Assembly (NCBI RefSeq): GCF_030056665.1
Contig: NZ_JASHIG010000009.1
Strand: one strand, 5' to 3'
Source of the DNA: Flectobacillus roseus
Lineage (GTDB): Bacteria; Bacteroidota; Bacteroidia; Cytophagales; Spirosomataceae
Length of the DNA stretch: 64,000 nucleotides
In this document: positions 26,461-36,083 of the stretch, in pieces
How positions within the stretch are numbered: the stretch's first letter is position 1
Layout of the letters: each line of letters opens with the position of its first letter
Program-made: the position numbers and the translations under genes
The notes under the pieces: generated by a model
Databases searched by the model: none
What the model was told of the DNA's origin: nothing
What the model saw: the letters and a program-made list of their open reading frames with translations, nothing else

Positions 26461-27480
26461 TTATCGTATCACTATCGCATTTTTATCGATACGAGGTTGC
26501 TGTCCTCCTCTCAAAATGGTATTTCCATTGAAAGTTTTACTTTGGTCAATAACCGTATTGTTTTCAAAATCTTCCACGTTGATTTGACCACTTTGAGCAA
26601 ATGCATCGATGGCATTTTGATAAGTAACCATCTTGATGTCATGGTCTGAAATTCCTTTCATTTTCATTAATGCGGCAGTTTTGGCAACGGCAAGTGGGTC
26701 GCTAATACCCCAGTCGGCCGCAGAATTAATCATGATTCTTTCCGAGCCATATTGTTTTACAATTTCTACCATTCTTTCGTTACCCATTTTGGTAAATGGA
26801 TAAATCGTAAATGCTGCATGAAAACCTTGGTCGAGTACACTTTTTACGGTTTCCTCATTGTTGTGGTCAATGATTACCATGTTGGGAGCAATACCATGTT
26901 CGAGTGCAATAGCCATACTGCGTTCGGTGCCTTTGCGTTTATCGCGGTGCGGGGTATGCACTTGTACTGGCAAATTGGCTTCTTTGGCCAAATCCAATTG
27001 CCAACGATAATATTTTTCCTCTGCAGGGGTTTGGTCATCAAAACCGATTTCTCCAACACCAACCACACCTTCTTTGTAAAGATATAGGGGCAAAATTTCC
27101 ATAACTTGTTCTGCTAAAGGTTCGTTGTTGGCTTCACGAGAATTAAGCCCGATGGTACAATAATGTTTGATACCAAATTGTGACGAGCGGAATCTTTCCC
27201 AACCTACCAAACTGCTAAAGTAATCTTTGAATGTTGCCAAACCTGTACGAGGTTGTCCTAACCAAAAAGCAGGTTCGATAATTGCTACAACACCAGCGTC
27301 GGCTAAGGCTTGGTAGTCGTCGGTCGTACGTGAAGTCATGTGGATATGAGGGTCAAAAAACTTCATATCCTTTATATAATCCATGAAATTGGCCTGCACG
27401 TGTTGTGCAGTTACTTTCTCCTCTGCCGAACCTTCGAAGTGCGAAGGATTTTGTTGTATTTCTGAATGTTTATTACACAT
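26461..27480 (-). CDS. eboB: EboB: TatD-family metal-dependent hydrolase
   Basis: 339 residues, amidohydrolase fold of the TatD type. The metal motifs are FFDPHIHMTSR (HxH, near residue 44), VGEIGFDDQ (Glu), PVQVHTPHRD (His), MVIIDHNNEE (His) and NSAADWG (Asp). A 35-residue N-terminal extension precedes the barrel. It is the second gene of the ebo cluster, 70 bp after eboA. TatD enzymes are usually 3'-5' nucleases, but ebo-linked members are thought to act in metabolite processing; the substrate is unknown. Confidence 0.88.
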   Translation of the reverse strand: MCNKHSEIQQNPSHFEGSAEEKVTAQHVQANFMDYIKDMKFFDPHIHMTSRTTDDYQALADAGVVAIIEPAFWLGQPRTGLATFKDYFSSLVGWERFRSSQFGIKHYCTIGLNSREANNEPLAEQVMEILPLYLYKEGVVGVGEIGFDDQTPAEEKYYRWQLDLAKEANLPVQVHTPHRDKRKGTERSMAIALEHGIAPNMVIIDHNNEETVKSVLDQGFHAAFTIYPFTKMGNERMVEIVKQYGSERIMINSAADWGISDPLAVAKTAALMKMKGISDHDIKMVTYQNAIDAFAQSGQINVEDFENNTVIDQSKTFNGNTILRGGQQPRIDKNAIVIR

Positions 27481-27550
27481 AATCGAATGAGTGAATTGAA
27501 AATGAGTGAGTTAGTGAGTTGCTTGCGTTTCCTTCTTATCTTTTGAGTCA

Positions 27551-28405
27551 CTACACATAACACAGTTGATGAACCTCCAATTGCTTCCAGCTCAATTGTC
27601 CTTTTTGTATGGAAGCTCGTAATTGAGGGTAATTTTCTAGTAAACTCTCAGCACCAGGAAATGATGTTTCGGAGCATACCAAAGCTGCGGCTGTTTGATT
27701 TTGGATGTCATTTGACTGAAAAAGTTTATCCAAATCTGCCAAAATTGTATCATTCATAAAATCGGTTACCAAGCGCCACACTTGCGCAGGTACTTTACGG
27801 TCGGCCGCCCAGCGCTCATGCGCAAAGTCGGAAAGTGTTTCAGCAAGTTTGCGATTGGCACGTTTTTTCAAACCTACAATCAAATGAATAGGTTTATCAT
27901 TAAAAATACATTTTAGTACCAATTGATTCCATGCTAGTTCTGAAAAATGTAGAAAAGGGTAAGGATTGCCAAATCCGATAGCATCGAAAACCACGCCCAT
28001 ATTGGAGCGAACTGCCTCTGTGGCTCTAAAAAGCCATTTTTCTGGATAGGACAATACTGGCAAGGCCGAATAAAGCGCTACTAATTCATTGATTTCGGCG
28101 GTATCAAAAAGCGTTTCAATGTTTTTGACATAATCTTCACTATGCTCGTTTGGGATATGTAATAGTAGATAAACACGTACCAATCTTTCTAAAGTCCACT
28201 CCTCAATTTGCCAATCTGGTACAACCGAATGAATTACCTTTTCATCGATACGAATTGCTACTTTGCGAATAAATCTAGGCGCTGAAACAAAGGCTATTTG
28301 AATCGCTTTTACATCGGAATTAGCCTTAGTTTTTACCCATTCTAATTCTTTCTCATTGGCTGTGGCCTCAATAGCACTGAATAGTATATGTTGGATAGAC
28401 GTCAT
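27551..28405 (-). CDS. eboA: EboA-domain protein
   Basis: 284 residues of the EboA family, which has no known catalytic motif. Recognisable core text is KWLFRATEAVRSNMGVVFDA, GNPYPFLHFSELAWNQLVLK and FAHERWAADRKVPAQVWRL. It is helical and soluble. It is the first gene of the minus-strand ebo cluster and probably sets its transcription start. A promoter could not be placed confidently in the AT-rich region beyond 28405. Confidence 0.88.
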   Translation of the reverse strand: MTSIQHILFSAIEATANEKELEWVKTKANSDVKAIQIAFVSAPRFIRKVAIRIDEKVIHSVVPDWQIEEWTLERLVRVYLLLHIPNEHSEDYVKNIETLFDTAEINELVALYSALPVLSYPEKWLFRATEAVRSNMGVVFDAIGFGNPYPFLHFSELAWNQLVLKCIFNDKPIHLIVGLKKRANRKLAETLSDFAHERWAADRKVPAQVWRLVTDFMNDTILADLDKLFQSNDIQNQTAAALVCSETSFPGAESLLENYPQLRASIQKGQLSWKQLEVHQLCYV

Positions 28406-28869
28406 CGTTTTGGGATAGTTTTATTACTTAGGTTTTTTGGGAGTATCTAAAAGAAATCTTTTATGTTGACCAAAAACCTTTTCTTTCTTTTTGTAAAGAT
28501 AAAAACATCTATTCAGCTTGGTGTCTTGTTTTTTAGGGAAAAAAGCATTTATGATATTAATCAATGTTTATTTTCTTCCTGTAAACTTAAGTTTTGTGTT
28601 TTAGGGCACAAGACAAAGAGTGTTAAATGGTTTTATTATAACAATAGCTACATTTTGCCGAATGCACATAGCTGAAAACCGAAAGCTAAAAAATTAGATT
28701 TCATTTTGCGCATTAACTTAAAATCAAATGATTTATAACAAAATTAAATAGAAATAATTCAATTATTGTCCCTTTGTGAGAAAATAAATATAATGACTAA
28801 ATAGAGAAGTTGGTACAAATCTCCTTGGGCGCTCGTTATAGTTTTTTTGCAAAAATAGGAGACATCCCA

Positions 28870-29061
28870 GATTTTGAGGAAATTTTAGACTTTGGCACTC
28901 AATTTTACAGAAACAGTTGTAAACTGTATAAAAAAGAAAGTCCAAGACTAAGTCTTGAACTAGGAGATTTTGAGGAAATTTTAGACTTTGGCACTTAATT
29001 TTACAAAAACAGTTGTAAACTGTATAAAAAAGAAAGTCCAAGACTAAGTCTTGAACTAGGA
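28870..29061. repeat. 96-bp tandem duplication upstream of eboA
   Basis: Two adjacent copies (28870-28965 and 28966-29061) are nearly identical. Each contains two small palindromes, ACAGTTGTAAACTGT and CAAGACTAAGTCTTG. The rest of 28406-29098 holds no supported gene. Confidence 0.9.
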
Positions 29062-29098
29062 GATTCAATTTTGTCCAGCTAAAAGCCATAGACTAGCC

Positions 29099-31324
29099 CT
29101 AATTTCTCAAGATGATTTTAGTGGTTTGAGACTTTTTACCTGTTTCTATTTTGAGCAAATACATACCTGTGGGTAGTCCTTGCAAGTCGAAGACCTCTTC
29201 TGTATTGGCACGAACCATTCTTGTATTTTGGATAATACGACCGCTCAAGTCAATCAGCGTTGCCTGTGCATTTTCGGTCATTTTTACATAGACATACCTA
29301 TTCGTAGGATTAGGATAAACCTGACTAATTTGGTCTTGCTCAGTACCAGTAATGACCACCTTGGTAAGATTTTTTAATGCTCTTAATCCTCCAGTGTTAG
29401 TACCAATGATGACGTCAGGAAGCAAATCGTTATCCAAATCTCCAATGGCAATCGTGGCATTTCCTCCAATCAATAAGTTTTCAGACTTATTACTAAAACT
29501 GTTGAATATCAGACTAGTATCTACTACGAATTGATTGGTGTTTTGCTCTTGGAAACTTCTGTAAATACTCATATTGCCCGTGCGATTCCCAACAAGCAAA
29601 TCCGTTTTTCCATCAAGATTGACATCACCCGTTGTCAGAAATATATTACCTGCAATATAATCTGTCTGAAGCTTGCCTAAGTTATCATTTTGTACCACAT
29701 ACTTAGGTGATTGATTACTTCCAGTATTTTGGATAAAACGAATATTTCCACGCGAGGTTCCATGTAAAATATCCATTTTCCCGTCTTTATCAAAGTCAAA
29801 AAAAGTAACAGATTCGCCAGCTAAAAAGTCTGTAAATGTGGGCAATAACACCGCGTTGCTCAACTGAATATTAAAAGCTTGATTACGAGCTGCCTTGTTG
29901 GGAATGTATCTTATTTCCATGCCTTTAGACGAATTAGAACTAAAGCCCAAATCATCGACACCATCGCCATTAATATCAGCCACGAAGGGACGAACATCCA
30001 ACAATTGCATAGATTTTACGAGTCCCAAATAATCGGTATCCTTTACTTCAAATGTGTTATCGCCTTTATTTTCCAATAAAACCAAACCAGCTTTTACGCC
30101 AGTTAAGGTTATATTTCCGCTATATCCAATCACCAAATCTTTGTCGCCATCACCGTCAATATCGACCAAGACAGGAGAGGCGTTTTCTCCTAAATCGAGC
30201 ATGGTATTTTGGAGAAAACTTTTACCCTGAAAATTCCAAATAGGCAAGTTATCTTTTCCTGTATTTTTATAAAACCATACAGATTGTTGAAAGTCAACAG
30301 TTCTTTCTGCGCTATCAAATCCGTTTGGTGCTGCTACTAGGTCTTTGATTCCGTCAAAATCGAGGTCTTCGAAATAGACTGCTGGAAATATAGGAAAATC
30401 AATGGCAGTGGTATTGGTGGGATACACATAGTTTGCCGACTTAAAAGAGGCGCGTTGTTGCGTACCCTGATTGATCAGCGCAGCAATATTGTTACAGGTG
30501 ATATGTCCAAAAAGCACATCTTTTTTATTGTCACCATTCAGATCGAGTAATAGCAGGGCATTGCCCGAATGAAGGACTTTTTGCGCACTAGGGTCTGTAG
30601 ATTTTTGTCCAGCAGGTGTATCACCACAATCTATCCCAAACTGAAAATCTTGACATAATTGCTTGATAAAATCCCCCCAGCAATAACCGATTTTTACAAA
30701 TTCGAGACGAGTTGGGTCGTTGTATTTCTCGACGGCATTATTTCTATGAAATTCAACAAAATCGCCCGAAGGATCAAATAATAAAACATCAATGTCGCCA
30801 TCGTTATCGATGTCTGTAATCGCAGGAATATCGGTAGCGGTTACATTGAGATTGATTTTCCCTGAAAAACCGATGCTATAAAGTGGACTCGCAATCAATT
30901 GCCACGAAACCTTATCCGCAGTAGTGGTATTGCGGTACAATTTTAATCCTGCTGAGGAGTGCGTAAACAAATCTTTTCGACCGTCCTTGTCATAATCTAC
31001 CAATAGCATCCAGTTTTGCAGTGTAGGGAATAACGTTTCGTATTGTGGTGCATATTGCCAATAATAGACTCCTGAAGTATTCTTGGTAGCCAAAAAAGTA
31101 AATACCTTCTGGGCAGTACGGTCATAAACGACTAAGTCTTCTGGACCCTCGTTGTTGAGCTGACAAGTCGAAAACTGTGGGGCATTCAAACCACCTGCAA
31201 AGGCATTGACAAGGTTTTGTCCATTCTGGATGATTTTTACTTGGTCATTATACTTAAAAGATATTTCTTGGGCATAAATTTGAATGGAAGACCAAACGAT
31301 ATAGAGCGTAAGTAATTTTTTCAT
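29099..31324 (-). CDS. FG-GAP/VCBS repeat protein, type IX secretion cargo
   Basis: 741 residues with signal peptide MKKLLTLYIVWSSIQIYA. Nine calcium-type motifs of the form DxDxDG mark FG-GAP/VCBS repeats that should form a beta-propeller (for example LVDYDKDGRKDLF, DIDNDGDIDVLLF, DVNLDGKTDLLVG). The last ~75 residues are a type A T9SS sorting domain: VYPNPTNRYVYVKM, LIDLSGRII, LPTGMYLLKIETG. It is therefore probably secreted or surface-attached through the type IX system. The ligand is unknown. It ends near the tandem repeat. Confidence 0.9.
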   Translation of the reverse strand: MKKLLTLYIVWSSIQIYAQEISFKYNDQVKIIQNGQNLVNAFAGGLNAPQFSTCQLNNEGPEDLVVYDRTAQKVFTFLATKNTSGVYYWQYAPQYETLFPTLQNWMLLVDYDKDGRKDLFTHSSAGLKLYRNTTTADKVSWQLIASPLYSIGFSGKINLNVTATDIPAITDIDNDGDIDVLLFDPSGDFVEFHRNNAVEKYNDPTRLEFVKIGYCWGDFIKQLCQDFQFGIDCGDTPAGQKSTDPSAQKVLHSGNALLLLDLNGDNKKDVLFGHITCNNIAALINQGTQQRASFKSANYVYPTNTTAIDFPIFPAVYFEDLDFDGIKDLVAAPNGFDSAERTVDFQQSVWFYKNTGKDNLPIWNFQGKSFLQNTMLDLGENASPVLVDIDGDGDKDLVIGYSGNITLTGVKAGLVLLENKGDNTFEVKDTDYLGLVKSMQLLDVRPFVADINGDGVDDLGFSSNSSKGMEIRYIPNKAARNQAFNIQLSNAVLLPTFTDFLAGESVTFFDFDKDGKMDILHGTSRGNIRFIQNTGSNQSPKYVVQNDNLGKLQTDYIAGNIFLTTGDVNLDGKTDLLVGNRTGNMSIYRSFQEQNTNQFVVDTSLIFNSFSNKSENLLIGGNATIAIGDLDNDLLPDVIIGTNTGGLRALKNLTKVVITGTEQDQISQVYPNPTNRYVYVKMTENAQATLIDLSGRIIQNTRMVRANTEEVFDLQGLPTGMYLLKIETGKKSQTTKIILRN

Positions 31325-31609
31325 TCGATATTTGTTTGCTTATTTCGCAGTTGAATTATACGAAATAAGATGTGTTTTTAACAGATAACTAGTTTGTGAG
31401 GTTTAATTGATTATTAATCAGTATATTATTTTTTTTACGACAAAAAGGAAAAAACATCTTTTCTAAAAGACCCAATTGAATACAAAGAGGGTTGCATGTT
31501 TTTTCAAAATAAAGTAAAAAATAGCGTAGTCTTTATAACTAGTACGAGAGATTCTATTATTATCAAACCTTTTCTTCGGCAAATTGTTGATAACAACTAA
31601 ACGACAAAA

Positions 31610-32920
31610 ATGATGATTTCGGTTAGCGAATTATACCAAAAATACAAAGAATGTACTGGCGTATCTACCGATACCCGTAAGATTGATCAAGGAGTTTTGT
31701 TTGTGGCATTGAAAGGACCCAACTTTGATGCCAACCAGTTTGCGACCCAAGCACTTGAAAAAGGTGCTGCATATGTGGTAGTTGATGACCCCGCTGTTGT
31801 TCAAAATGAACGTTATTTATTGGTCGAGGACGGTCTACTGGCTTTACAACAACTAGCCAATTACCATCGCAAACAGTTGAATATTCCTTTTGTAGGACTC
31901 ACAGGTTCAAATGGAAAAACTACCACTAAGGAGCTGATAAACTGTGTTTTATCCAAAAAATATAAAACGTATGCAACGCTTGGAAACCTCAATAATCATA
32001 TTGGAGTACCTTTAACAGTATTGGCGATTGATGATTCGATAGAGCTGGCGATTATCGAGATGGGTGCCAACAAACAAGGCGATATTAAGGAATTAGCTGA
32101 AATTTGTGAGCCAACACATGGTTTTATTACTAATATTGGCAAAGCTCACTTAGAGGGTTTTGGTGGTGTTGAAGGCGTTAGAAAAGGGAAAGGTGAATTG
32201 TTTGATTTTTTATCAGAAAATCATAGAACCGTTTTTGTCAATGTTGCTTCAACTCCAACTTATGAAATGACGCAAGGCAAAAACTTTGCTGAGGTAATTA
32301 CTTATAGTGCTGAGCCAAGTACTGATTTTGCTACCGTAGTAACCTTGACTGAAGAAATCCCTAGCGTGACGTTTGAAGACTCGGACGGACATGCTTACAC
32401 CACTCATTTGACGGGTAAATACAATTTCTTCAATATGTGCGCTGCCATTCGCATAGGGCAATATTTTGGCATAGATACTCAAACTGCTTGTCAGGCAGTG
32501 GCTGACTATGTGCCAAATAATAACCGTTCGCAGTTTGTTGAAAAAGGAACAAATCTTGTTTTGATGGATGCGTACAATGCAAACCCATCTTCAATGAATG
32601 CCGCTATTACCAATTTCAATAATTTGAAGGCAGATAAAAAAATGGTGATTTTGGGTGATATGTTCGAACTAGGCGAGGAGGCAGAAGCAGAGCATAAAGC
32701 TATCGGAGAACTCTTGGGAAATTGTCAATTTGATTATATTCTTTTGGCAGGAAAATTGATGGAATCCGCTGTGTCTCAGTTACCCATCATGAAGGTGCAT
32801 TATTTCCCAGACAAGTTTGGTTTGCACGTATGGTTGCAAGACCATAAAGTTGAAAATACCCATATTCTCGTGAAAGGTTCGAGAGGAATGGGCTTAGAAA
32901 GTGTATTACAGTTTTTGTAA
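31610..32920 (+). CDS. murF: UDP-MurNAc-tripeptide--D-Ala-D-Ala ligase
   Basis: 436 residues. The N-terminal substrate domain (VSTDTRKIDQGVLFVALKG) is followed by the ATP loop LTGSNGKTTTKE, the NNHIGVPLTVL motif, EMGANKQGDI, and the C-terminal domain with MDAYNANPSSM and LGDMFELG. MurF adds D-Ala-D-Ala in the last cytoplasmic step of peptidoglycan precursor synthesis. Start ATG at 31610 or the next codon (31613). The gene is not in a dcw cluster; it stands alone here. Confidence 0.95.
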   Translation: MMISVSELYQKYKECTGVSTDTRKIDQGVLFVALKGPNFDANQFATQALEKGAAYVVVDDPAVVQNERYLLVEDGLLALQQLANYHRKQLNIPFVGLTGSNGKTTTKELINCVLSKKYKTYATLGNLNNHIGVPLTVLAIDDSIELAIIEMGANKQGDIKELAEICEPTHGFITNIGKAHLEGFGGVEGVRKGKGELFDFLSENHRTVFVNVASTPTYEMTQGKNFAEVITYSAEPSTDFATVVTLTEEIPSVTFEDSDGHAYTTHLTGKYNFFNMCAAIRIGQYFGIDTQTACQAVADYVPNNNRSQFVEKGTNLVLMDAYNANPSSMNAAITNFNNLKADKKMVILGDMFELGEEAEAEHKAIGELLGNCQFDYILLAGKLMESAVSQLPIMKVHYFPDKFGLHVWLQDHKVENTHILVKGSRGMGLESVLQFL

Positions 32921-32930
32921 ATTAATATGC

Positions 32931-33030
32931 TTTAGGCTGTAAGCTGTGGGCATTAGGCAAAAAAGTTTATATTCTTTCATGAAAAAAACATTTAACTTTT
33001 TGCTTACGGCATATAGCTTAGAGCTTAAAG
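32931..33030. repeat. Family C inverted-repeat element
   Basis: TTTAGGCTGTAAGCTGTGGG and CATTAGGCAAAAAAGT (left arm) pair with AACTTTTTGCTTACGGCATA and TAGCTTAGAGCTTA (right arm). The element sits between murF and the coiled-coil gene. Confidence 0.7.
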
Positions 33031-33049
33031 GGTTACAGTGCAATTTCTC

Positions 33050-33057
33050 TAACTTTG
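33050..33057 (+). promoter_or_regulatory. Putative -7 element for the coiled-coil gene
   Basis: TAACTTTG fits TAnnTTTG and lies only 10 bp before the ATG at 33067, implying a very short leader if used. Confidence 0.35.
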
Positions 33058-33066
33058 TTTGAAAAT

Positions 33067-34053
33067 ATGAGTAATGATTCGTTTAAAGAACTAAGAGGGC
33101 CTAATCAGGGTGTCAATGGAATGCTGCGAGCAGGTATTGCTGTCGTGTCGGTGGTAGCTGCGGTGTTGCTATACATGGTGATTCAAAGCAATGATATTAA
33201 AAAAAGTCAACAAGAAGTCATCGAAGAAAAAGTTGTACAGTTGGCCGAGACTCGTATCAAGCTAGATTCTATTATGCATCAATTGGATAGTAAGATTGCA
33301 GAGATTCAAGAACTGGGAGGAGATATATCTGAGCTACAAAAAGCCAAAGCTAAGTTGGAGCTGGATAAGGCTCAATTACTCAAAAATACTTCTGAAGAAA
33401 TTGCGAGTATTAAGGCTACGTATCAGGCTAAAATTTTGAATTATGAGTCACTACTAACTGTTAAAGAGCAAGAAATACAACGCTTGCGGGCAGAGAATAC
33501 AGAATTGGCTTCACAAAATGAAGATCTTAGCGAAGAGAACACCAGTTTAAGGTCCGAAAAGTCTGCACTTGCCACTACTGCTGCTCGAATACGTGCCCAA
33601 AAAGAAGATGCCGACATAAGAAATAAAGCCTTAGCCGAAAAGGTCTCAAGAGCTACAGCCCTCAAAACTGAGTTTGTAAAAATTACAGGTATCAACCCAA
33701 AGGGTAGGGAGTTTGATGATAAAAGAATGAAAAATGACAAGTTAGCTCGTCTTAAAATTTCTTTTATGCTAGCCAAAAATGAATTGACCGAGCACGAAAA
33801 GAAAACCGTTTTCATTCGTATTCTCGATCCTGATGGGTCAACACTTTTTGATGCGGCAACAGGCTCAGGTAGTTTTATTTTTGAAGGCAAAGATTATGCG
33901 TACACCACCAAGGCTGAAATTTATTACGATAATATCAATCAATTCGTAGAAGTTGCCTACCACAGAGGCACGGCATATCGTTCGGGTAAATATACGGTTG
34001 AGTTGTTTGCCGAAGGTTTTAAAATCGGAATTGGCGGTTTTGAAATTAAGTAG
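33067..34053 (+). CDS. Membrane-anchored coiled-coil protein
   Basis: 328 residues from the ATG at 33067. One membrane helix (MLRAGIAVVSVVAAVLLYMV, about residues 18-38) anchors a coiled coil of about 160 residues rich in Glu, Lys and Leu (EEKVVQLAETRIKLDSIM and IQRLRAENTELASQNEDLS). The C-terminal 120 residues are a beta-rich domain (FMLAKNELTEHEKKTVFIRI, YRSGKYTVELFAEGFKIG). I recognise no named family. A periplasmic structural role is possible but unproven. Confidence 0.8.
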   Translation: MSNDSFKELRGPNQGVNGMLRAGIAVVSVVAAVLLYMVIQSNDIKKSQQEVIEEKVVQLAETRIKLDSIMHQLDSKIAEIQELGGDISELQKAKAKLELDKAQLLKNTSEEIASIKATYQAKILNYESLLTVKEQEIQRLRAENTELASQNEDLSEENTSLRSEKSALATTAARIRAQKEDADIRNKALAEKVSRATALKTEFVKITGINPKGREFDDKRMKNDKLARLKISFMLAKNELTEHEKKTVFIRILDPDGSTLFDAATGSGSFIFEGKDYAYTTKAEIYYDNINQFVEVAYHRGTAYRSGKYTVELFAEGFKIGIGGFEIK

Positions 34054-34076
34054 GTATTCATGGAAGACTCACCAAA

Positions 34077-34127
34077 AAAAAGCACAATACAAGTCAAAGA
34101 GTTTTATTGATTTGTATTGTGCTTTTT
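34077..34127 (+). terminator. Terminator after coiled-coil gene
   Basis: A stem AAAAGCACAATACAA/TTGTATTGTGCTTTT with a ~20-nt loop is followed by TTTTCATTTT. Confidence 0.85.
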
Positions 34128-34291
34128 CATTTTATAAAACACCGTACCATGAATTAAATAAATTATCTTTAATGCTGTATGTTTTTAGATAATTTATCAA
34201 AAATATAAGTATTTATGTTTTATAATTTCTATTTTTTGATTCAATACCAAATGATTTATTGGTTTGCTTTTTAAATCTTCTTAAAACCTAC

Positions 34292-34299
34292 TAATTTTG
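34292..34299 (+). promoter_or_regulatory. Putative ahcY promoter -7 element
   Basis: TAATTTTG fits TAnnTTTG, 118 bp before the ahcY start. A TTTG lies upstream at 34263-34266 but with longer than usual spacing. Confidence 0.5.
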
Positions 34300-34417
34300 T
34301 ACTTTATAAAGAATTGAGTAAATAATCAAAAAACAATATAGCTATTTAAGTGGCTGAGATAGAGTTTTTTAAATGCTTAATTTTTCAAGTGTTAGAAATA
34401 ATAAAAGTAAAAAATAA

Positions 34418-35734
34418 ATGTCAACTACAACACAACCGTACACTCCGTACAAAGTAAAAGACATCGCCCTTGCTGATTGGGGTCGCAAAGAAATTCGTTT
34501 GGCTGAAGCTGAAATGCCAGGTTTGATGGCGCTTCGTGCTGAATATGGTGAATCTAAGCCATTGGCTGGTGCTCGCATCGCAGGATGTTTGCACATGACT
34601 ATCCAAACTGCTGTATTGATTGAGACATTGGTAGCTTTGGGTGCTGATGTAACTTGGTCTTCTTGTAACATCTTCTCTACACAAGATCACGCTGCTGCTG
34701 CTATCGCTGCTGCAGGTATCCCAGTTTATGCTTGGAAAGGTATGAACGAAGAAGAGTTCAACTGGTGTATCGAACAAACTTTGTTCTTTGGCGAAGATCG
34801 TCAACCTTTGAACATGATTTTGGATGACGGTGGTGACTTGACTAACATGGTATTTGATAACTACCCAGAATTGATTGGTGGTATCAAAGGTTTGTCTGAA
34901 GAAACTACAACAGGTGTTCACCGTTTGTATGAGCGTTTGAAAAATGGTACATTGTATTTACCAGCTATCAACGTTAACGACTCAGTTACAAAATCTAAAT
35001 TTGATAACAAATACGGTTGTAAAGAATCATTAGTTGACTCAATCCGTCGTGCGACTGACTTGATGTTGGCTGGTAAAGTAGCTGTAGTTGCTGGTTATGG
35101 TGACGTAGGTAAAGGTTCTGCTGAATCATTGCGTGGTGCTGGTTGCCGTGTGTTAGTAACTGAAATTGACCCAATTTGTGCGCTTCAAGCGGCAATGGAC
35201 GGTTTTGAAGTAGTTACAATGGACGAAGCTGCTACTCGTGCAAACATTTTTGTAACAGCTACAGGTAACGTAAACATTATCAAAGGTCGTCATTTCTTAG
35301 CAATGAAAGACAAAGCGGTAGTTTGTAACATCGGTCACTTCGATAACGAAATCGATATGGCTTGGTTGAACGGAACTTACGGCGCTACTAAACAACAAAT
35401 CAAACCACAAGTTGATTTGTATACTGTAGAAGGAAAAGAAATCATTGTATTGGCTGAAGGTCGCTTAGTGAACTTAGGTTGTGCAATGGGTCACCCTTCT
35501 TTTGTAATGTCTAACTCATTCTGTAACCAAACTTTGGCTCAATTAGAGTTGTGGTTGAACACAGACAAATATGAGAAAAACGTATATATCCTTCCAAAAC
35601 ACCTAGATGAGAAAGTAGCGAAATTGCACTTAGCTCACATCGGTGCTAAATTAGAAGTATTAGACGAAGAGCAAGCTGCTTATATCGGCGTTACTGTAGA
35701 AGGTCCATTCAAATCTGACTTGTACCGTTACTAG
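34418..35734 (+). CDS. ahcY: Adenosylhomocysteinase
   Basis: 438 residues. Substrate-site text is GCLHMTIQTAVLIETL, SSCNIFSTQDHAAAA and NDSVTKSKFDNKYG; the NAD Rossmann motif is VAGYGDVGKGSAESLRG. The ending KSDLYRY is the canonical C-terminal Lys/Tyr motif. The enzyme cleaves S-adenosylhomocysteine to adenosine and homocysteine, keeping methyltransferases running. The codon bias is strong, as in atpA. Monocistronic. Confidence 0.97.
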   Translation: MSTTTQPYTPYKVKDIALADWGRKEIRLAEAEMPGLMALRAEYGESKPLAGARIAGCLHMTIQTAVLIETLVALGADVTWSSCNIFSTQDHAAAAIAAAGIPVYAWKGMNEEEFNWCIEQTLFFGEDRQPLNMILDDGGDLTNMVFDNYPELIGGIKGLSEETTTGVHRLYERLKNGTLYLPAINVNDSVTKSKFDNKYGCKESLVDSIRRATDLMLAGKVAVVAGYGDVGKGSAESLRGAGCRVLVTEIDPICALQAAMDGFEVVTMDEAATRANIFVTATGNVNIIKGRHFLAMKDKAVVCNIGHFDNEIDMAWLNGTYGATKQQIKPQVDLYTVEGKEIIVLAEGRLVNLGCAMGHPSFVMSNSFCNQTLAQLELWLNTDKYEKNVYILPKHLDEKVAKLHLAHIGAKLEVLDEEQAAYIGVTVEGPFKSDLYRY

Positions 35735-35761
35735 GATTCTGTCCTAAAACGACCTATATAT

Positions 35762-35795
35762 CAAAGCCTCAATTACTTCGGTAGTTGGGGCTTTG
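35762..35795 (+). terminator. Hairpin after ahcY with TTCG tetraloop
   Basis: A 15-bp stem with two G-T pairs (CAAAGCCTCAATTAC/GTAGTTGGGGCTTTG) is capped by TTCG. The T-run after it is weak. The rest of 35735-36083 shows nothing else. Confidence 0.75.
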
Positions 35796-36083
35796 TACTT
35801 TCATGCATAAGTATCCAAATATTTTGAATTTATTCAAGAAGTCTACTAAATTTGGACAAATTCTCCCTTATCCTATCCATTAAAAAAATCAAACTTATTA
35901 TTGTTCTTTAACCTCCGAAAAAAGAATTCTTAGGATTTGGACACTACTAAATCTTAAGTAGCTTTCGATTCGTTTGAATCGATAAGTTTTACATGAACCC
36001 AATACCTCAAATTATATACTCTGTTGCACAACCACTTACCTATTTGTTGAGTGAATTACTGATTTTTTTACTTTGTGCTTTAT

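Noticed and set aside
28870..29061. Possible CRISPR array
   Set aside because: Only two directly adjacent 96-bp copies without spacers; no cas genes in the window.
28763..29089. 108-codon minus-strand ORF with a repeated 32-residue unit
   Set aside because: It is the translation of the 96-bp tandem DNA duplication; there is no family match or start context, and the repeat length being a multiple of three is enough to explain the frame.
33441..33890. 149-codon ORF antisense to the coiled-coil gene
   Set aside because: Ser/Leu-rich mirror of a Glu/Lys-rich coiled coil; no independent evidence.
34421..34921. 166-codon ORF antisense to ahcY
   Set aside because: Shadow of a strongly codon-biased real gene; its sequence has no recognisable domain.
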